Below the pieces are notes generated by a model that saw nothing but the letters and a program-made list of their open reading frames with translations, was not told the origin of the DNA and did no database searches. 64,000 nucleotides of DNA from Chloroflexota bacterium. GTDB lineage: Bacteria; Chloroflexota; Dormibacteria; Dormibacterales; Dormibacteraceae. The stretch spans positions 758 to 64,757 of the forward strand of contig VBJR01000152.1 in assembly GCA_005880175.1 (NCBI GenBank). The letters run 5' to 3'. Shown one piece after another: positions 9,602-18,219 of the stretch (positions are counted from its first letter, which is position 1; the number at the start of each line of letters is the position of its first letter). The position numbers and the translations under genes are program-made.

Positions 9602-10374
9602 AGGCCCGCAAGAGCCTCGGGCAGCACTGGCTGACCGACCCCGAGCTGCGCGACCGCGTCGTCGCCGCGGCCGGCATCGAGCCCGGGGACGAGGTCCTGG
9701 AGATCGGGGCCGGGCCGGGCACGCTGACCGGCGAGCTGGTCCGGCTGGGCCGCCGCGTGGTCGCCGTCGAGCTCGACGCGCGCATGCTGCCCCGCCTCCG
9801 GGCGGCCGCGCCGGGCGCCGAGATCGTGCACGGCGATGTCATGCGGATCGACCCGGCGGTGCTCTTCCCGCAGGGAGGCGAGATCGTGGTCGGCAACATC
9901 CCCTACTACCTCACCGGCGCGCTCGTGCCGCACCTGCTGGGCCGGGAGCCGCGGCCGAAGCGGCTCAGCCTGGTCGTGCAGCGGGAGGTGGCCCGGCGCT
10001 GGTGCGGCCTGGACGGCTGGAGCCTGGCCACGGTCGCCGTCCAGACGTTCACCGAGCCCCGCCTGGCGTTCGAGCTGCCGCCCGAGGCGTTCGAGCCGCC
10101 GCCGAAGGTCACGTCCGCGCTCGCCGTCCTGGAGGTCCGCGAGCGGCCGGCGGTGCGCGTGCCCGACCTGGACGCGTTCTTCCGGTTCGTCGAGGCCGTG
10201 TTCCAGTTCCGCCGCAAGCAGCTTCGGCCGGCCCTGGCCCGGGTGGCGAGCCTGACCGGCGAGGCGGCCGGCGAGCGGCTGGCCGGCATCGGGATCGACC
10301 CGTCACGGCGCGCCGAGACGTTGTCCCTCCGGGAATGGGAGAACACCTTCGGCGCGTTCCGCGGCCTAAGCTGA
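9598..10374 (+). CDS. rsmA: 16S rRNA (adenine1518-N6/adenine1519-N6)-dimethyltransferase
   Basis: RsmA (KsgA) dimethylates two adjacent adenosines near the 3' end of 16S rRNA. The 258-residue protein has [16 protein letters not shown] motif I VLEIGAGPGTLTGELV, the catalytic NIPYYLTGALVPHLL motif, and the C-terminal FRFVEAVFQFRRKQLRPAL. The family N-terminus coincides with CTG 9598, which overlaps the tatD TGA as CTGA, so I favour a CTG start. An in-frame ATG at 9550 would add 16 non-conserved residues and is the alternative. Confidence 0.9.
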   Translation: MKARKSLGQHWLTDPELRDRVVAAAGIEPGDEVLEIGAGPGTLTGELVRLGRRVVAVELDARMLPRLRAAAPGAEIVHGDVMRIDPAVLFPQGGEIVVGNIPYYLTGALVPHLLGREPRPKRLSLVVQREVARRWCGLDGWSLATVAVQTFTEPRLAFELPPEAFEPPPKVTSALAVLEVRERPAVRVPDLDAFFRFVEAVFQFRRKQLRPALARVASLTGEAAGERLAGIGIDPSRRAETLSLREWENTFGAFRGLS

Positions 10375-10382
10375 GCCGAACG

Positions 10383-11723
10383 ATGGCAATGCCCCAGGAT
10401 CGGGGCCAGGCCCCGATCGCGGCCGAGGACGAGACCGGGCACACGGGGTTCCGCTCGGTCCTGGGCAACCGCGACTTCCGGCTGGTCTGGTTCGCCCAGG
10501 TCGCGGCCCAGCTGGCCGACAAGTTCCTGATGTTCTCGCTGATCATCCTGGCCTACCGGCTGTCGCACGGGAGCACGCCGGTGGCCGTCACGCTGCTCGC
10601 GTACACCGTGCCCGCCGTCGCCATCGCGCCGCTGGCCGGCGTGTTCGCCGACCGGCACGACCGCAAGCTGATCATGGTCAGCACCAACTTCCTGCGGGCG
10701 GCGCTGATCGCGCTCATCCCGGTCGCCGGCCTCGTCCCCGGCCTGCGCTCCGACTACCTGCACCTGCTGGTCATCACGTTCGCGTTCGCCGCGGTCGGCC
10801 AGCTGTTCAGCCCGGCCGAGGCGGCGGCGATACCGACGATCGTCTCCCGGCGGGCGCTGATCGCGGCCAACTCGATGGTCCTGGGCACCATGGTCATCAC
10901 CCTGGTGCTGGGCGGCGCGCTGGCGCCCATCGCGTCCCGCGCCGACATCTACGCGCCGTACTGGACGGCGGTCGTGCTGTTCGGGGTGGCGGGCGTGCTG
11001 ACGTCGATGGCGCGCATCCCCCGCCGGCTGGCCCGGCGCGACCCGGCGCTCGAACGCCGCCACCCGTTCCACCAGCTCGCCCTGGACCTCAAGGCGGGGG
11101 CCGGCGCGCTGGGCAGCTCGCCCGGTCTGCTGCTGGCGTTCGCGGAGCTGTCGCTGGCGGTGCTGGTGATGTTCATGATGTTCACGCTGGCGCCCGCGTA
11201 CGTCAGCCAGGTGCTGGGGATCGAGGACCAGGACAGCTACGTGATCCTGGTCCCGGCGACCGTCGGCGCGCTGCTGAGCGCGGCCACCCTGGGCCAGCTC
11301 GGCCGCCGGTTCCGGCCGTCGCACCTGCTGGTCGGTGCGCTGGTCGCGACCGGCCTGACCCTCGTGCTGCTCGCCATCGTGCCCGCCGGGCTCCGGCAGG
11401 TGCCCGCGGCGCACGAGTACACGCGCTGGGTGAGCGCCGGCTTCAGCCTGCTGCTCGGCCTGGAGTTCGGGGTGCTGATGATCCCGGCCCTGAGCTACCT
11501 GATGGAGAACACGTCGGACGGCGTGCGGGGGCGCATCTTCTCCCTGCTGTTCATGGTCGTCAACGGGGTGACTGCCCTGCCCGTCCTGCTCACCGCCGCG
11601 CTCTCGGACTGGTTCGGCATCAACCACGTGATCGCGGGCCTGGGCCTGGTCCTCGTGGGCGCGGGGGCGGCGGTCGTCAGGTACGCGCGGCGCTTCTTCG
11701 AATCAGGAGCGCCCCCGCGATGA
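10383..11723 (+). CDS. MFS transporter, EntS/MFS_3-like
   Basis: This 446-residue membrane protein has about 12 hydrophobic segments and the DRHDRK loop between TM2 and TM3 that marks the major facilitator superfamily. The overall pattern (NRDFRLVWFAQVAAQLADKF at the start, LFSPAEAAAIPTIVSRRALI in the middle) resembles drug or siderophore exporters of the EntS type. The substrate cannot be read from the sequence. It starts 8 bp after rsmA and ends by overlapping the convergent dedA gene by 47 bp. Confidence 0.85.
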   Translation: MAMPQDRGQAPIAAEDETGHTGFRSVLGNRDFRLVWFAQVAAQLADKFLMFSLIILAYRLSHGSTPVAVTLLAYTVPAVAIAPLAGVFADRHDRKLIMVSTNFLRAALIALIPVAGLVPGLRSDYLHLLVITFAFAAVGQLFSPAEAAAIPTIVSRRALIAANSMVLGTMVITLVLGGALAPIASRADIYAPYWTAVVLFGVAGVLTSMARIPRRLARRDPALERRHPFHQLALDLKAGAGALGSSPGLLLAFAELSLAVLVMFMMFTLAPAYVSQVLGIEDQDSYVILVPATVGALLSAATLGQLGRRFRPSHLLVGALVATGLTLVLLAIVPAGLRQVPAAHEYTRWVSAGFSLLLGLEFGVLMIPALSYLMENTSDGVRGRIFSLLFMVVNGVTALPVLLTAALSDWFGINHVIAGLGLVLVGAGAAVVRYARRFFESGAPPR

Positions 11724-12214
11724 CCGCGGCGACGACCGCCAGGCCGCCGATCCCGAGGTAGCCGATCAGGCGCTCGACCAGGCCCCAGTTGGTGCCCAGC
11801 GTGTATCCGATGGTCCCGATCAGGATCGCCCAGGCCACGCCCCCGACGGCGCTGAACAGCTGGAACGTCCAGAACGGCATGTGCGACATGCCGGCCATCA
11901 CCGACGCCCACGTCCGCAGCCCGATCACGAAGCGGGCGAACAGGACCGTGACGGCGCCGTAGCGGGCGAAGAACAGCTCGGAGCGGGCGAAGTGGCCCGT
12001 AGCCGACGTTCGCGCCGGCGAGGGCCCCGACGGCGCCGATCACGACGACCAGGCGGATGTCGAGGTGGCCGAGCGCGGCGTACGCGGCCACCGCGAGCAG
12101 CATCGTCTCGCCCGGGAACGGGATGCCGGCGCTCTCGATCAGGATGCCCAGGCCGGCCGCCGGGTAGCCGATGGCGTCTGCGATGGCGCGGATGTCGAGA
12201 TGCACCGCAGACAA
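11677..12214 (-). pseudogene. DedA-family membrane protein, frameshifted
   Basis: DedA proteins are membrane proteins linked to undecaprenyl-phosphate and lipid flipping. The N-terminal part (AIADAIGYPAAGLGILIESAG, IPFPGETMLLAVAAYAALGH) reads normally to ANVGY near 12003. The rest (SELFFARYGAVTVLFARFVI, MAGMSHMPFWTFQLFSAVGG) follows in another frame. About 20-25 residues typical of the family are missing at the junction. TTG 12214 is chosen because GGAGGA lies 6 nt upstream; GTG 12205 is an alternative. The damage looks like the other junction deletions in this window. Confidence 0.75.
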
Positions 12215-12259
12215 TCTTGGTCCTCCCGCCAGCACGGCCGCCGCCCACGGGGCCCTCCA

Positions 12260-12265
12260 TATACT
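12260..12265 (+). promoter_or_regulatory. Candidate -10 box (TATACT) of thrS
   Basis: TATACT lies 9 nt before the thrS ATG at 12275 in the short divergent gap with dedA. No ribosome binding site is visible, so a leaderless thrS mRNA is likely. Confidence 0.5.
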
Positions 12266-12274
12266 TGGTGGCCC

Positions 12275-14033
12275 ATGGCCGAGTACGACGCCGAGGTCTC
12301 AGACGACCCGCTCTACGTCCTTCGCCACTCGACGGCGCACGTGCTGGCCGCCGCCGTGACCGAGCTCTTCCCGGGCGCCAAGTACGCCGGCGGGCCACCG
12401 GTCGAGAACGGCTTCTACTACGACTTCGACGTGCCCCGTCCCCTGAGCGAGGACGACCTCGAGCCCATCGAGAAGAAGATGGGCGAGATCGTGGCGCGGG
12501 GCGACCGCTTCCAGCAGGAGCTGATCCCGCACTCCGAGGCGATCATGCGCTTCGAGCAGCTGGACCAGCCGTACAAGCTGTACTGGATCAACCGGAAGGC
12601 CGACCCGGCCGAGCTGGTCAGCACGTACAGGACCGGGGACTTCCTGGACCTCTGCCGCGGCCCCCACGTGGGCTCGGCCGGCGACATCCCCGCGTTCAAG
12701 CTGATGCGCGTGGCCGGCGCCTACTGGCTGGGCGACGAGCGCAACCCGCAGCTCAGCCGCGTCTACGGCACGGCCTGGCCCACGAGGGAGGAGCTCGACG
12801 AGTACCTCCAGGCGCTGGCCGAGGCGGAGACGCGGGACCACAAGCGGCTGGGCCGCGAGCTCAGGATCTTCGCGCTCGACGAGCGGTCGGGCCAGGGCAA
12901 CGTCCTCTGGCTGCCCAACGGGGCGACGATCCGCCGCGAGCTGGAGCGCTGGATCGTCGACGAGGAGCTGGACCGCGGCTACCAGCACGTGGTGACGCCG
13001 GTCGTGGGCAAGCTCGACCTGTACCGGCAGAGCGGCCACTGGGAGCGGTACCACGACTCGATGTACCCGCCGATGCGGGCGGACAACGGCGAGGAGCTGG
13101 AGCTGCGGCCGATGAACTGCCCGCACCACATCCTCGTGTACGAGTCGGACCTGCGCAGCTACCGGGACCTGCCGGTGCGCATCGCCGAGATCGGCAACAA
13201 CTACCGCTGGGAGAAGTCCGGCGAGCTGATGGGCATGATCCGCGTGCGCTCGTTCGCGCTCAACGACGCCCACATCTTCTGCACGCCGGAGCAGCTCCAC
13301 GCCGAGATCGTCAGCGTCATCGACCTGTGCCGCTACTTCATGGCGACCCTCGGCGTCACGGACTACCGGTACCGGCTGTCGGTGCGGGACCCGGACAAGG
13401 CCAAGTACGTCGGCAGCGACGAGCAGTGGGCCAACGCCGAGGCGGCGCTGATCGGCGGGCTGGACGCGATCGGCGAGACGTACGAGCTGGGCGTGGGCGA
13501 CGCCGCGTTCTATGGCCCCAAGATCGACTTCCAGGTCCGCGACGCGCAGCGGCGCGAGTTCACCAACAACACGGTGCAGGTGGACTTCCAGCTGCCGGAG
13601 CGGTTCGGGCTGGAGTACGTGGCGGCGGACGGTTCGCGGCAGCGGCCGATCATGGTCCACCGGGGCGCGTTCGGCGCGATGGAGCGGATGATCGCGTACC
13701 TGATCGAGCAGTACGCGGGCGCGTTCCCGACCTGGCTGGCGCCGCAGCAGGTGGCCGTCCTGCCGATCACGGACGCGCACGTGCCGTACGCCGAGCAGGT
13801 GGCGGCGCGGCTGCGCAAAGCCCGGATCCGGGTGGACCTGGACGCGCGGCCCGAGCGGGTGGGCCGGAAGATCGCCGAGGCGCGGACGCGCCGGGTGCCG
13901 TACATGGCGGTGGTCGGCGGCCGCGAGGCGGAGGCGGGAACGGTCCAGGTCCGCAACCGGGCGGGCGAGCAGACCCATGGCAGGGCATCACGGAGGGCCA
14001 TCCGCCGGCGGATGTGCCAGCGGTCGCCGCTAG
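12275..14033 (+). CDS. thrS: Threonyl-tRNA synthetase (no TGS domain; 3' end uncertain)
   Basis: ThrRS charges tRNA-Thr and edits mischarged serine. The sequence starts directly at the editing domain (RHSTAHVLAAAVTELFPGAK) and has no N-terminal TGS domain. Class II motifs follow (MNCPHHILVYES, GELMGMIRVRSFALNDAHIF, RPIMVHRGAFGAMERMIAYL), then an anticodon-binding domain (VAVLPITDAHVPYAEQVAAR). After NRAGEQT near 13977 the frame stays open through the opposite-strand gene to 15121, which is not credible. A TAG at 14031-14033 in another frame would give a normal length. I infer an indel near 13977. It is convergent with the next gene, whose stop shares the same CTAG. Confidence 0.85.
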
Positions 14034-15115
14034 AGCCCGCCCGGCACCCTCGCCACCACCCGGCCCGGGCCCGTCGCCGCCGGCAGCGACGTGCCCGCCG
14101 CGACGTCCATGACCCGCGGGTGGTCGGCGAGCCGGTCCGAGATCAGCAGGTGCGTGCCGTCGATCCAGCCGAGGTCCGGGCTGTCGGCCGGGCCCAGGCT
14201 CGCGACCGAGCCGTCCGCGACGTCCCAGAGCTGCAGCAGGCCGTCCGAGCAGCAGAACGCGACCCGGGCCCCGTCCGGCGCCTCCGCCGCGCTGACCACG
14301 GTGGCCGGCGTGCTGGCCAGCGACCGCGTCCGGCCGGAGAAGTCCTCCACCTGGAGCGGCGTGCCGCCGACCAGGCAGGCCGTGCCCGCCGGCGTCAGGG
14401 TGCCCGCCGGGTCGCAGGCCACCGCGCCCAGCCGGGCGCCGCTCGTGGGGTCGATCACCTGGTAGCCGGCGAACGTGCCGTACGGGTTCCCGGCCACGCT
14501 CTGCGTCGGCGCCGCGCCCACCGCGACGACCAGCTGGGCGCCGTGCCACCCCACCGGCCACACGTCGGCGCCGACGGGGAACGGCAGCTCCACGTGGTTG
14601 GCGCCGCCCGCGACGTCCTCCACGTACAGCCGGGTGGCCGGCGGGCTCGACGTGTAGTCCACGGTCGCGACGGCGATCCGGAGGTCGTCGGGGCTGACCG
14701 CGAAGCCCGCCTGGGCGTGGGGGCCGCCGGGCACGTGGCCGGCGCTGCCCCGGGTGCCGTCGCGGTCCACGTAGCGGACCGTGTCGTCACCGTCCAGGTA
14801 GTACAGGCGCGAGCCGGACGCGCTGAAGACGGGAAGCGTGACCGACGCCGCGCCGCCCAGCGCCGGCGCGAAGCTGCGCAGGCGGGCCGTGATCGGGCCG
14901 ACCACCTGGCCGTCGTCGAACACCAGGCTGACGGCGTACGAGCCGGGCGAGGCGAGCTGGAGGAGGACGGCGGCGGGGCCGGCCGGCCGGCCCGGCGTGG
15001 GGGTGGCCCGGGCGTGGCCCGCCCCGGCACCGCCCCCCGGCCCGCGGTCCGAGGCGCCGCCGAACGGCCCGCACGCGGCCGTCACGATCAGGAAGACGAC
15101 CCAAAGGACACGCAC
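14030..15115 (-). CDS. Secreted lipoprotein with WD40/propeller-like repeats
   Basis: The 361-residue protein starts with a short signal peptide ending in the lipobox VTAAC, so it should be a surface lipoprotein. Repeated blades such as SRLYYLDGDDTVRYVDRDG, GFAVSPDDLRIAVATVDY, APDGARVAFCCSDGLLQLWD and LGWIDGTHLLISDRLADH indicate a TolB/WD40-like beta propeller. I cannot assign a ligand or role. GTG 15115 is supported by a TACTCT box 10 nt upstream with no Shine-Dalgarno site. It is convergent with thrS and divergent from the infC operon. Confidence 0.75.
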   Translation of the reverse strand: MRVLWVVFLIVTAACGPFGGASDRGPGGGAGAGHARATPTPGRPAGPAAVLLQLASPGSYAVSLVFDDGQVVGPITARLRSFAPALGGAASVTLPVFSASGSRLYYLDGDDTVRYVDRDGTRGSAGHVPGGPHAQAGFAVSPDDLRIAVATVDYTSSPPATRLYVEDVAGGANHVELPFPVGADVWPVGWHGAQLVVAVGAAPTQSVAGNPYGTFAGYQVIDPTSGARLGAVACDPAGTLTPAGTACLVGGTPLQVEDFSGRTRSLASTPATVVSAAEAPDGARVAFCCSDGLLQLWDVADGSVASLGPADSPDLGWIDGTHLLISDRLADHPRVMDVAAGTSLPAATGPGRVVARVPGGL

Positions 15116-15125
15116 CCCTGATTGA

Positions 15126-15131
15126 AGAGTA
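15126..15131 (-). promoter_or_regulatory. Candidate -10 box (TACTCT) of the propeller lipoprotein gene
   Basis: On the minus strand TACTCT ends 10 nt before GTG 15115, which fits the leaderless pattern of this window. Confidence 0.4.
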
Positions 15132-15149
15132 GTCGTCGCGCCCGCGCTT

Positions 15150-15158
15150 TGGTAAGAT
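15150..15158 (+). promoter_or_regulatory. Extended -10 promoter (TGGTAAGAT) of the infC operon
   Basis: TG-N-TAAGAT is a good extended -10 element. It lies about 180 nt before infC, leaving a leader long enough for the attenuator at 15256-15283. I see no convincing -35 box. Confidence 0.5.
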
Positions 15159-15255
15159 CCGCACTCGCGAGCAGCATCGCCTGGTACCCGGAGCCGGGGT
15201 GCCGTCCCGGCCTGCGCAGGGAATCAGGAGGAGCGCTCCACCAGTTGTCCGTGAG

Positions 15256-15283
15256 CGGATGGCACGGCAGCCGTCCGTTTTTT
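15256..15283 (+). terminator. Intrinsic terminator/attenuator in the infC leader
   Basis: An 8-bp stem (CGGATGGC with GCCGTCCG, one G-T pair) closes a 6-nt loop. It is followed immediately by TTTTTT at 15278-15283. It lies in the untranslated leader about 55 nt before infC. In other bacteria infC-rpmI-rplT is controlled by L20-dependent premature termination, so this is probably the control site here. The L20-binding part of the leader cannot be defined by eye. Confidence 0.65.
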
Positions 15284-15336
15284 GGTTTTGACGAAGGAGA
15301 AAACGAACACTCTGAACACGTCTGAGGGAGCGGCCC

Positions 15337-15915
15337 ATCCCGTTTAAGGAGCTTCGGATCAACGAACAGATCCGCGCCCAGGAGGTTCGCCTCATCGATG
15401 ACAAGGACAACCAGCTGGGCGTCCTGAGCATCGACACGGCTCAGCGGATCGCGAGAGAGAAGGGTGTCGACCTCGTAGAGGTCGCGCCGCAGGCCAGCCC
15501 GCCAGTGTGCCGGTTGCTCGACTATGGCCGGTACAAGTTCGAGACGATCAAGCGGGAGAAGGACCAGCGGCGGCGTCAGAACGTCATCAAGCTCAAGGAG
15601 ATGTTCCTCGAGCAGGGCGAGAAGGTCAAGGTCACGATCATGTTCCGCGGCCGGGAGATGGTCCACCAGGACATCGGCCGGCGGCTGCTCGACCGGGTGG
15701 CCGACGCCGCCAAGGACGTGGCCGTCATCGAGCGCCAGCCGATCATGGAGGGCCGCAACCTGTTCATGATCCTGGCCCCGCTGCACAAGCCGCAGCCCAA
15801 GCCCGAGATCAAACTGGAGACCAAACCAGAGACCAAACCGCAGCCGGCGGCCCCGGTGCCCGCCGCTGCGGCAGTCGCAGCACCGCAGCGCAAGGAGGCT
15901 TCACAAAGTGCCTAA
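15337..15915 (+). CDS. infC: Translation initiation factor IF-3
   Basis: IF-3 binds the 30S subunit, keeps it apart from 50S and checks start-codon pairing. The protein begins IPFKELRINEQIRAQEVRLI and has the linker and C-domain VCRLLDYGRYKFETIKREK and IMFRGREMVHQDIGRRLLDR. A Pro/Lys/Ala-rich tail of about 40 residues follows. The only start matching the family is ATC 15337, 7 nt after GAGGGAG. A rare AUU/AUC start is a known autoregulatory feature of infC. No ATG, GTG or TTG fits the N-domain. The stop overlaps the rpmI start by 8 bp. Confidence 0.93.
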   Translation: MPFKELRINEQIRAQEVRLIDDKDNQLGVLSIDTAQRIAREKGVDLVEVAPQASPPVCRLLDYGRYKFETIKREKDQRRRQNVIKLKEMFLEQGEKVKVTIMFRGREMVHQDIGRRLLDRVADAAKDVAVIERQPIMEGRNLFMILAPLHKPQPKPEIKLETKPETKPQPAAPVPAAAAVAAPQRKEASQSA

Positions 15916-16102
15916 GCTCAAGACGCGCAAGGGCCTCAGTGACCGGATCCGCGTCACGCGGAACGGGAAGCTGATGAGGAAGCACGCCTGGAAGAGCCAT
16001 CTGCTGGAGCACAAGTCCGCCAAGCGGAAGCGTGATTTCCGGCAGGCCCATCTCGTCGATGCCGCTGACGTCAAGGCGGTTCGGCGCGGGCTCGGGGTCT
16101 AG
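15908..16102 (+). CDS. rpmI: 50S ribosomal protein L35
   Basis: This 64-residue basic protein of the large subunit reads [20 protein letters not shown] with the typical [20 protein letters not shown] segment. The start is GTG 15908 with AAGGAGG about 9 nt upstream, overlapping the end of infC by 8 bp. It lies between infC and rplT, the standard order. Confidence 0.95.
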   Translation: MPKLKTRKGLSDRIRVTRNGKLMRKHAWKSHLLEHKSAKRKRDFRQAHLVDAADVKAVRRGLGV

Positions 16103-16104
16103 GC

Positions 16105-16458
16105 GTGGCACGGGTCAAGCGGGGCGTCGTCGCCCATCGCAAGCACAGGACCATCCTGGAGCGGGCCAAGGGCTTCCGCTACTCGCGGAAGCTGCTGTTC
16201 AAGCCGGCCAACGAGGCCGTGCTGCACTCGCTCGCCTACGCCTTCCGCGACCGCCGCGCGCGCAAGCGGGACTTCCGCCGCCTGTGGATCGCGCGCATCA
16301 ACGCGGCGGCGCGGCTGGAGGGCCTGCCCTACAATCGGCTCATGTACGGACTCCGCCAGGCCGGGGTAGAGATCGACCGGAAGATGCTCGCTGAGTTGGC
16401 GGTGCGCGACCGGGGCTCCTTTACGCGGCTGGTGGAGGTTGCCCGGAACCACCTCTAG
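16105..16458 (+). CDS. rplT: 50S ribosomal protein L20
   Basis: L20 is an early 23S rRNA assembly protein and, in many bacteria, the repressor of this operon. The 117-residue sequence [20 protein letters not shown] and the conserved [20 protein letters not shown] leave no doubt. GTG 16105 follows the rpmI stop by 2 bp. The 3' end overlaps the next gene by 20 bp. Confidence 0.96.
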   Translation: MARVKRGVVAHRKHRTILERAKGFRYSRKLLFKPANEAVLHSLAYAFRDRRARKRDFRRLWIARINAAARLEGLPYNRLMYGLRQAGVEIDRKMLAELAVRDRGSFTRLVEVARNHL

Positions 16459-17194
16459 CCAGCCGCTCGAAAGCCCCGACAACCAGCTGGTCCGCAGGCT
16501 GCGGCGGCTCGGCCGCAGGCGTGAGCCGGGTGAGGTGCTCCTCGAAGGCCCGCGTGTGGTCACGGAGGCCGTCGCCAGCGGCGTGCGCCTGGAGGTGCTC
16601 GTCCTGCGCGCGGGCGTGCGGTTCGAGGCCCCGGCCGACCGGGTCGTGACGCTCGGCGAGCGGGCGTTCGGCGCCGCCAGCCAGACGGTCACGCCGCAGG
16701 GCGTGCTGGCGATCGCGCGCCGGGACGAGGTGCCGATGCCGGTCGCCCTGGCCGCGGCCAGGGCGGCGGGCTGGCCGCTGGTCGTCCTCGACGGCCTGCA
16801 GGACCCGGGCAACGTGGGCACGGTCTGCCGGACGGCCGCGGCCGCCGGCGCGCCGGCCGTCGCCGTCCTCGACGGCAGCGCCGACCCGTTCGGCGCCAAG
16901 GCCGTGCGGGCGTCCGCGGGCGCCGTCCTGCGCCTGGCCGTGGCCCGGGGCTCCTGGGCCGACCTGTCCGGCGTCGCCGGCTGCGGCGCCGCGGCCGCCG
17001 GGGGCCGCCCGTACGACGAGGCGGACCTGCCGGCGACCGGCCTGCTGGCGTTCGGCAGCGAGGCCCACGGGCTCCGCCGCGACGATCTAGAGTTGGTCAC
17101 CGTTCCCATGGCGCCGGGCGTCGAGTCCCTGAACGTCGCCGCCGCGGCGGCCGTTCTCCTGTTCGAAGTTCGTCGGAGGTTGGTCTGGAAGTGA
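16439..17194 (+). CDS. TrmH/SpoU-family RNA 2'-O-methyltransferase
   Basis: The 251-residue protein has an N-terminal RNA-binding domain ([31 protein letters not shown]) and a SPOUT catalytic domain. Its three knot motifs are [33 protein letters not shown] and [20 protein letters not shown]. Members methylate rRNA or tRNA ribose using SAM, and the exact target is unknown. Genes of this kind often sit between rplT and pheS. TTG 16439 overlaps rplT by 20 bp, and the stop overlaps pheS (GTGA). Confidence 0.88.
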   Translation: MPGTTSSQPLESPDNQLVRRLRRLGRRREPGEVLLEGPRVVTEAVASGVRLEVLVLRAGVRFEAPADRVVTLGERAFGAASQTVTPQGVLAIARRDEVPMPVALAAARAAGWPLVVLDGLQDPGNVGTVCRTAAAAGAPAVAVLDGSADPFGAKAVRASAGAVLRLAVARGSWADLSGVAGCGAAAAGGRPYDEADLPATGLLAFGSEAHGLRRDDLELVTVPMAPGVESLNVAAAAAVLLFEVRRRLVWK

Positions 17195-18219
17195 GCGCAC
17201 CCGCGGCCATCGCTGAGCGGGCGCTGGCGGCGATCGCCGCCGCGCGGGACCTGGAGGAGCTGGAGCGGCTTCGCGTCGAGTTCCTCGGCACGAAGAGCGA
17301 GCTGCAGGCGGTCACGCGCACGTTTGCGACGCTTCCCCGGGAGGAGCGCTCCGCCGCCGGCCAGGCCTTCAACCGCGCCAAGTCCGCGATCACGGACGCG
17401 CTGACCGAGCGGACGAGCGCGCTCGAGACCGAGCGCCTGGCCGACCTGGCCGAGACCGAGGCGATCGACGTCACGTTCCCCGGCCGCCCACCGGACGAGG
17501 GCCGCCTGCACGTGCTGACGGTGGCGCAGCGCGAGATCGAGACGATCATGGAGTCGATGGGCTACCACGTCGAGCTGGGGCCCGAGGTGGAGACGGACTG
17601 GTACAACTTCGAGGCGCTGAACCTGGCCAGGGGCCACGCCGCGCGCGACATGCAGGACACGTTCTTCTTCAACCAGTCCGAGGACCTGCTGCTGCGCACG
17701 CACACCTCCCCGATGCAGATCCGGTCGATGGAGCGGCTGAAGGAGCCGCCGATGTACGTGATCATCCCCGGCCGCTGCTACCGCCGCGACGCGACCGACC
17801 CGTCGCACCTGGCGCAGTTCATGCAGGTCGAGGCGCTGGCGGTCGACGAGGGCATCACCGTCGGCGACCTGAAGGGCACGATCCTGTACTTCGCCCAGTC
17901 GATGTGGGGCGCCGACCGGCGCATCCGCATCCGGCCCACGTACTTCCCGTACACGGAGCCCAGCTTCGAGTTCGACCTGTCCTGCGGCGTCTGCGACGGC
18001 GGCGGCTGCCGGAGCTGCGGCCGCACGGGCTGGCTGGAGGTCGGCGGCTGCGGCATGGTGCACCCCAACGTGCTCCGCAACGGCGGCGTGGACCCCGAGC
18101 GGTGGACCGGCTTCGCCTGGGGCTTCGGCATCGAGCGGATCGCGATGCTCCGCTACGACGTGGACGACATCCGCCTCTTCTACGAGAACGACATGCGCTT
18201 CCTGGAGCAGCTGGGATGA
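17191..18219 (+). CDS. pheS: Phenylalanyl-tRNA synthetase alpha subunit
   Basis: PheS is the catalytic alpha subunit of the heterotetrameric PheRS. The 342-residue protein has an N-terminal coiled coil (residues 1-85) and class II motifs in YNFEALNLARGHAARDMQDT, LLRTHTSPMQIRSM and GRCYRRDATDPSHLAQFMQV. GFGIERIAMLRYDVDDIRLF is motif 3. A cysteine cluster CGVCDGGGCRSCGRTGW may hold zinc, as in some other bacterial PheS. GTG 17191 overlaps the upstream stop, and its stop overlaps the pheT ATG. Confidence 0.95.
   Translation: MSAPAAIAERALAAIAAARDLEELERLRVEFLGTKSELQAVTRTFATLPREERSAAGQAFNRAKSAITDALTERTSALETERLADLAETEAIDVTFPGRPPDEGRLHVLTVAQREIETIMESMGYHVELGPEVETDWYNFEALNLARGHAARDMQDTFFFNQSEDLLLRTHTSPMQIRSMERLKEPPMYVIIPGRCYRRDATDPSHLAQFMQVEALAVDEGITVGDLKGTILYFAQSMWGADRRIRIRPTYFPYTEPSFEFDLSCGVCDGGGCRSCGRTGWLEVGGCGMVHPNVLRNGGVDPERWTGFAWGFGIERIAMLRYDVDDIRLFYENDMRFLEQLG

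Noticed and set aside
14034..15121. Continuation of the thrS frame through the opposite-strand lipoprotein gene
   Set aside because: The residues are Arg/Pro/Ala-rich with no family match, and the minus-strand frame has a signal peptide, propeller repeats and a fitting promoter.
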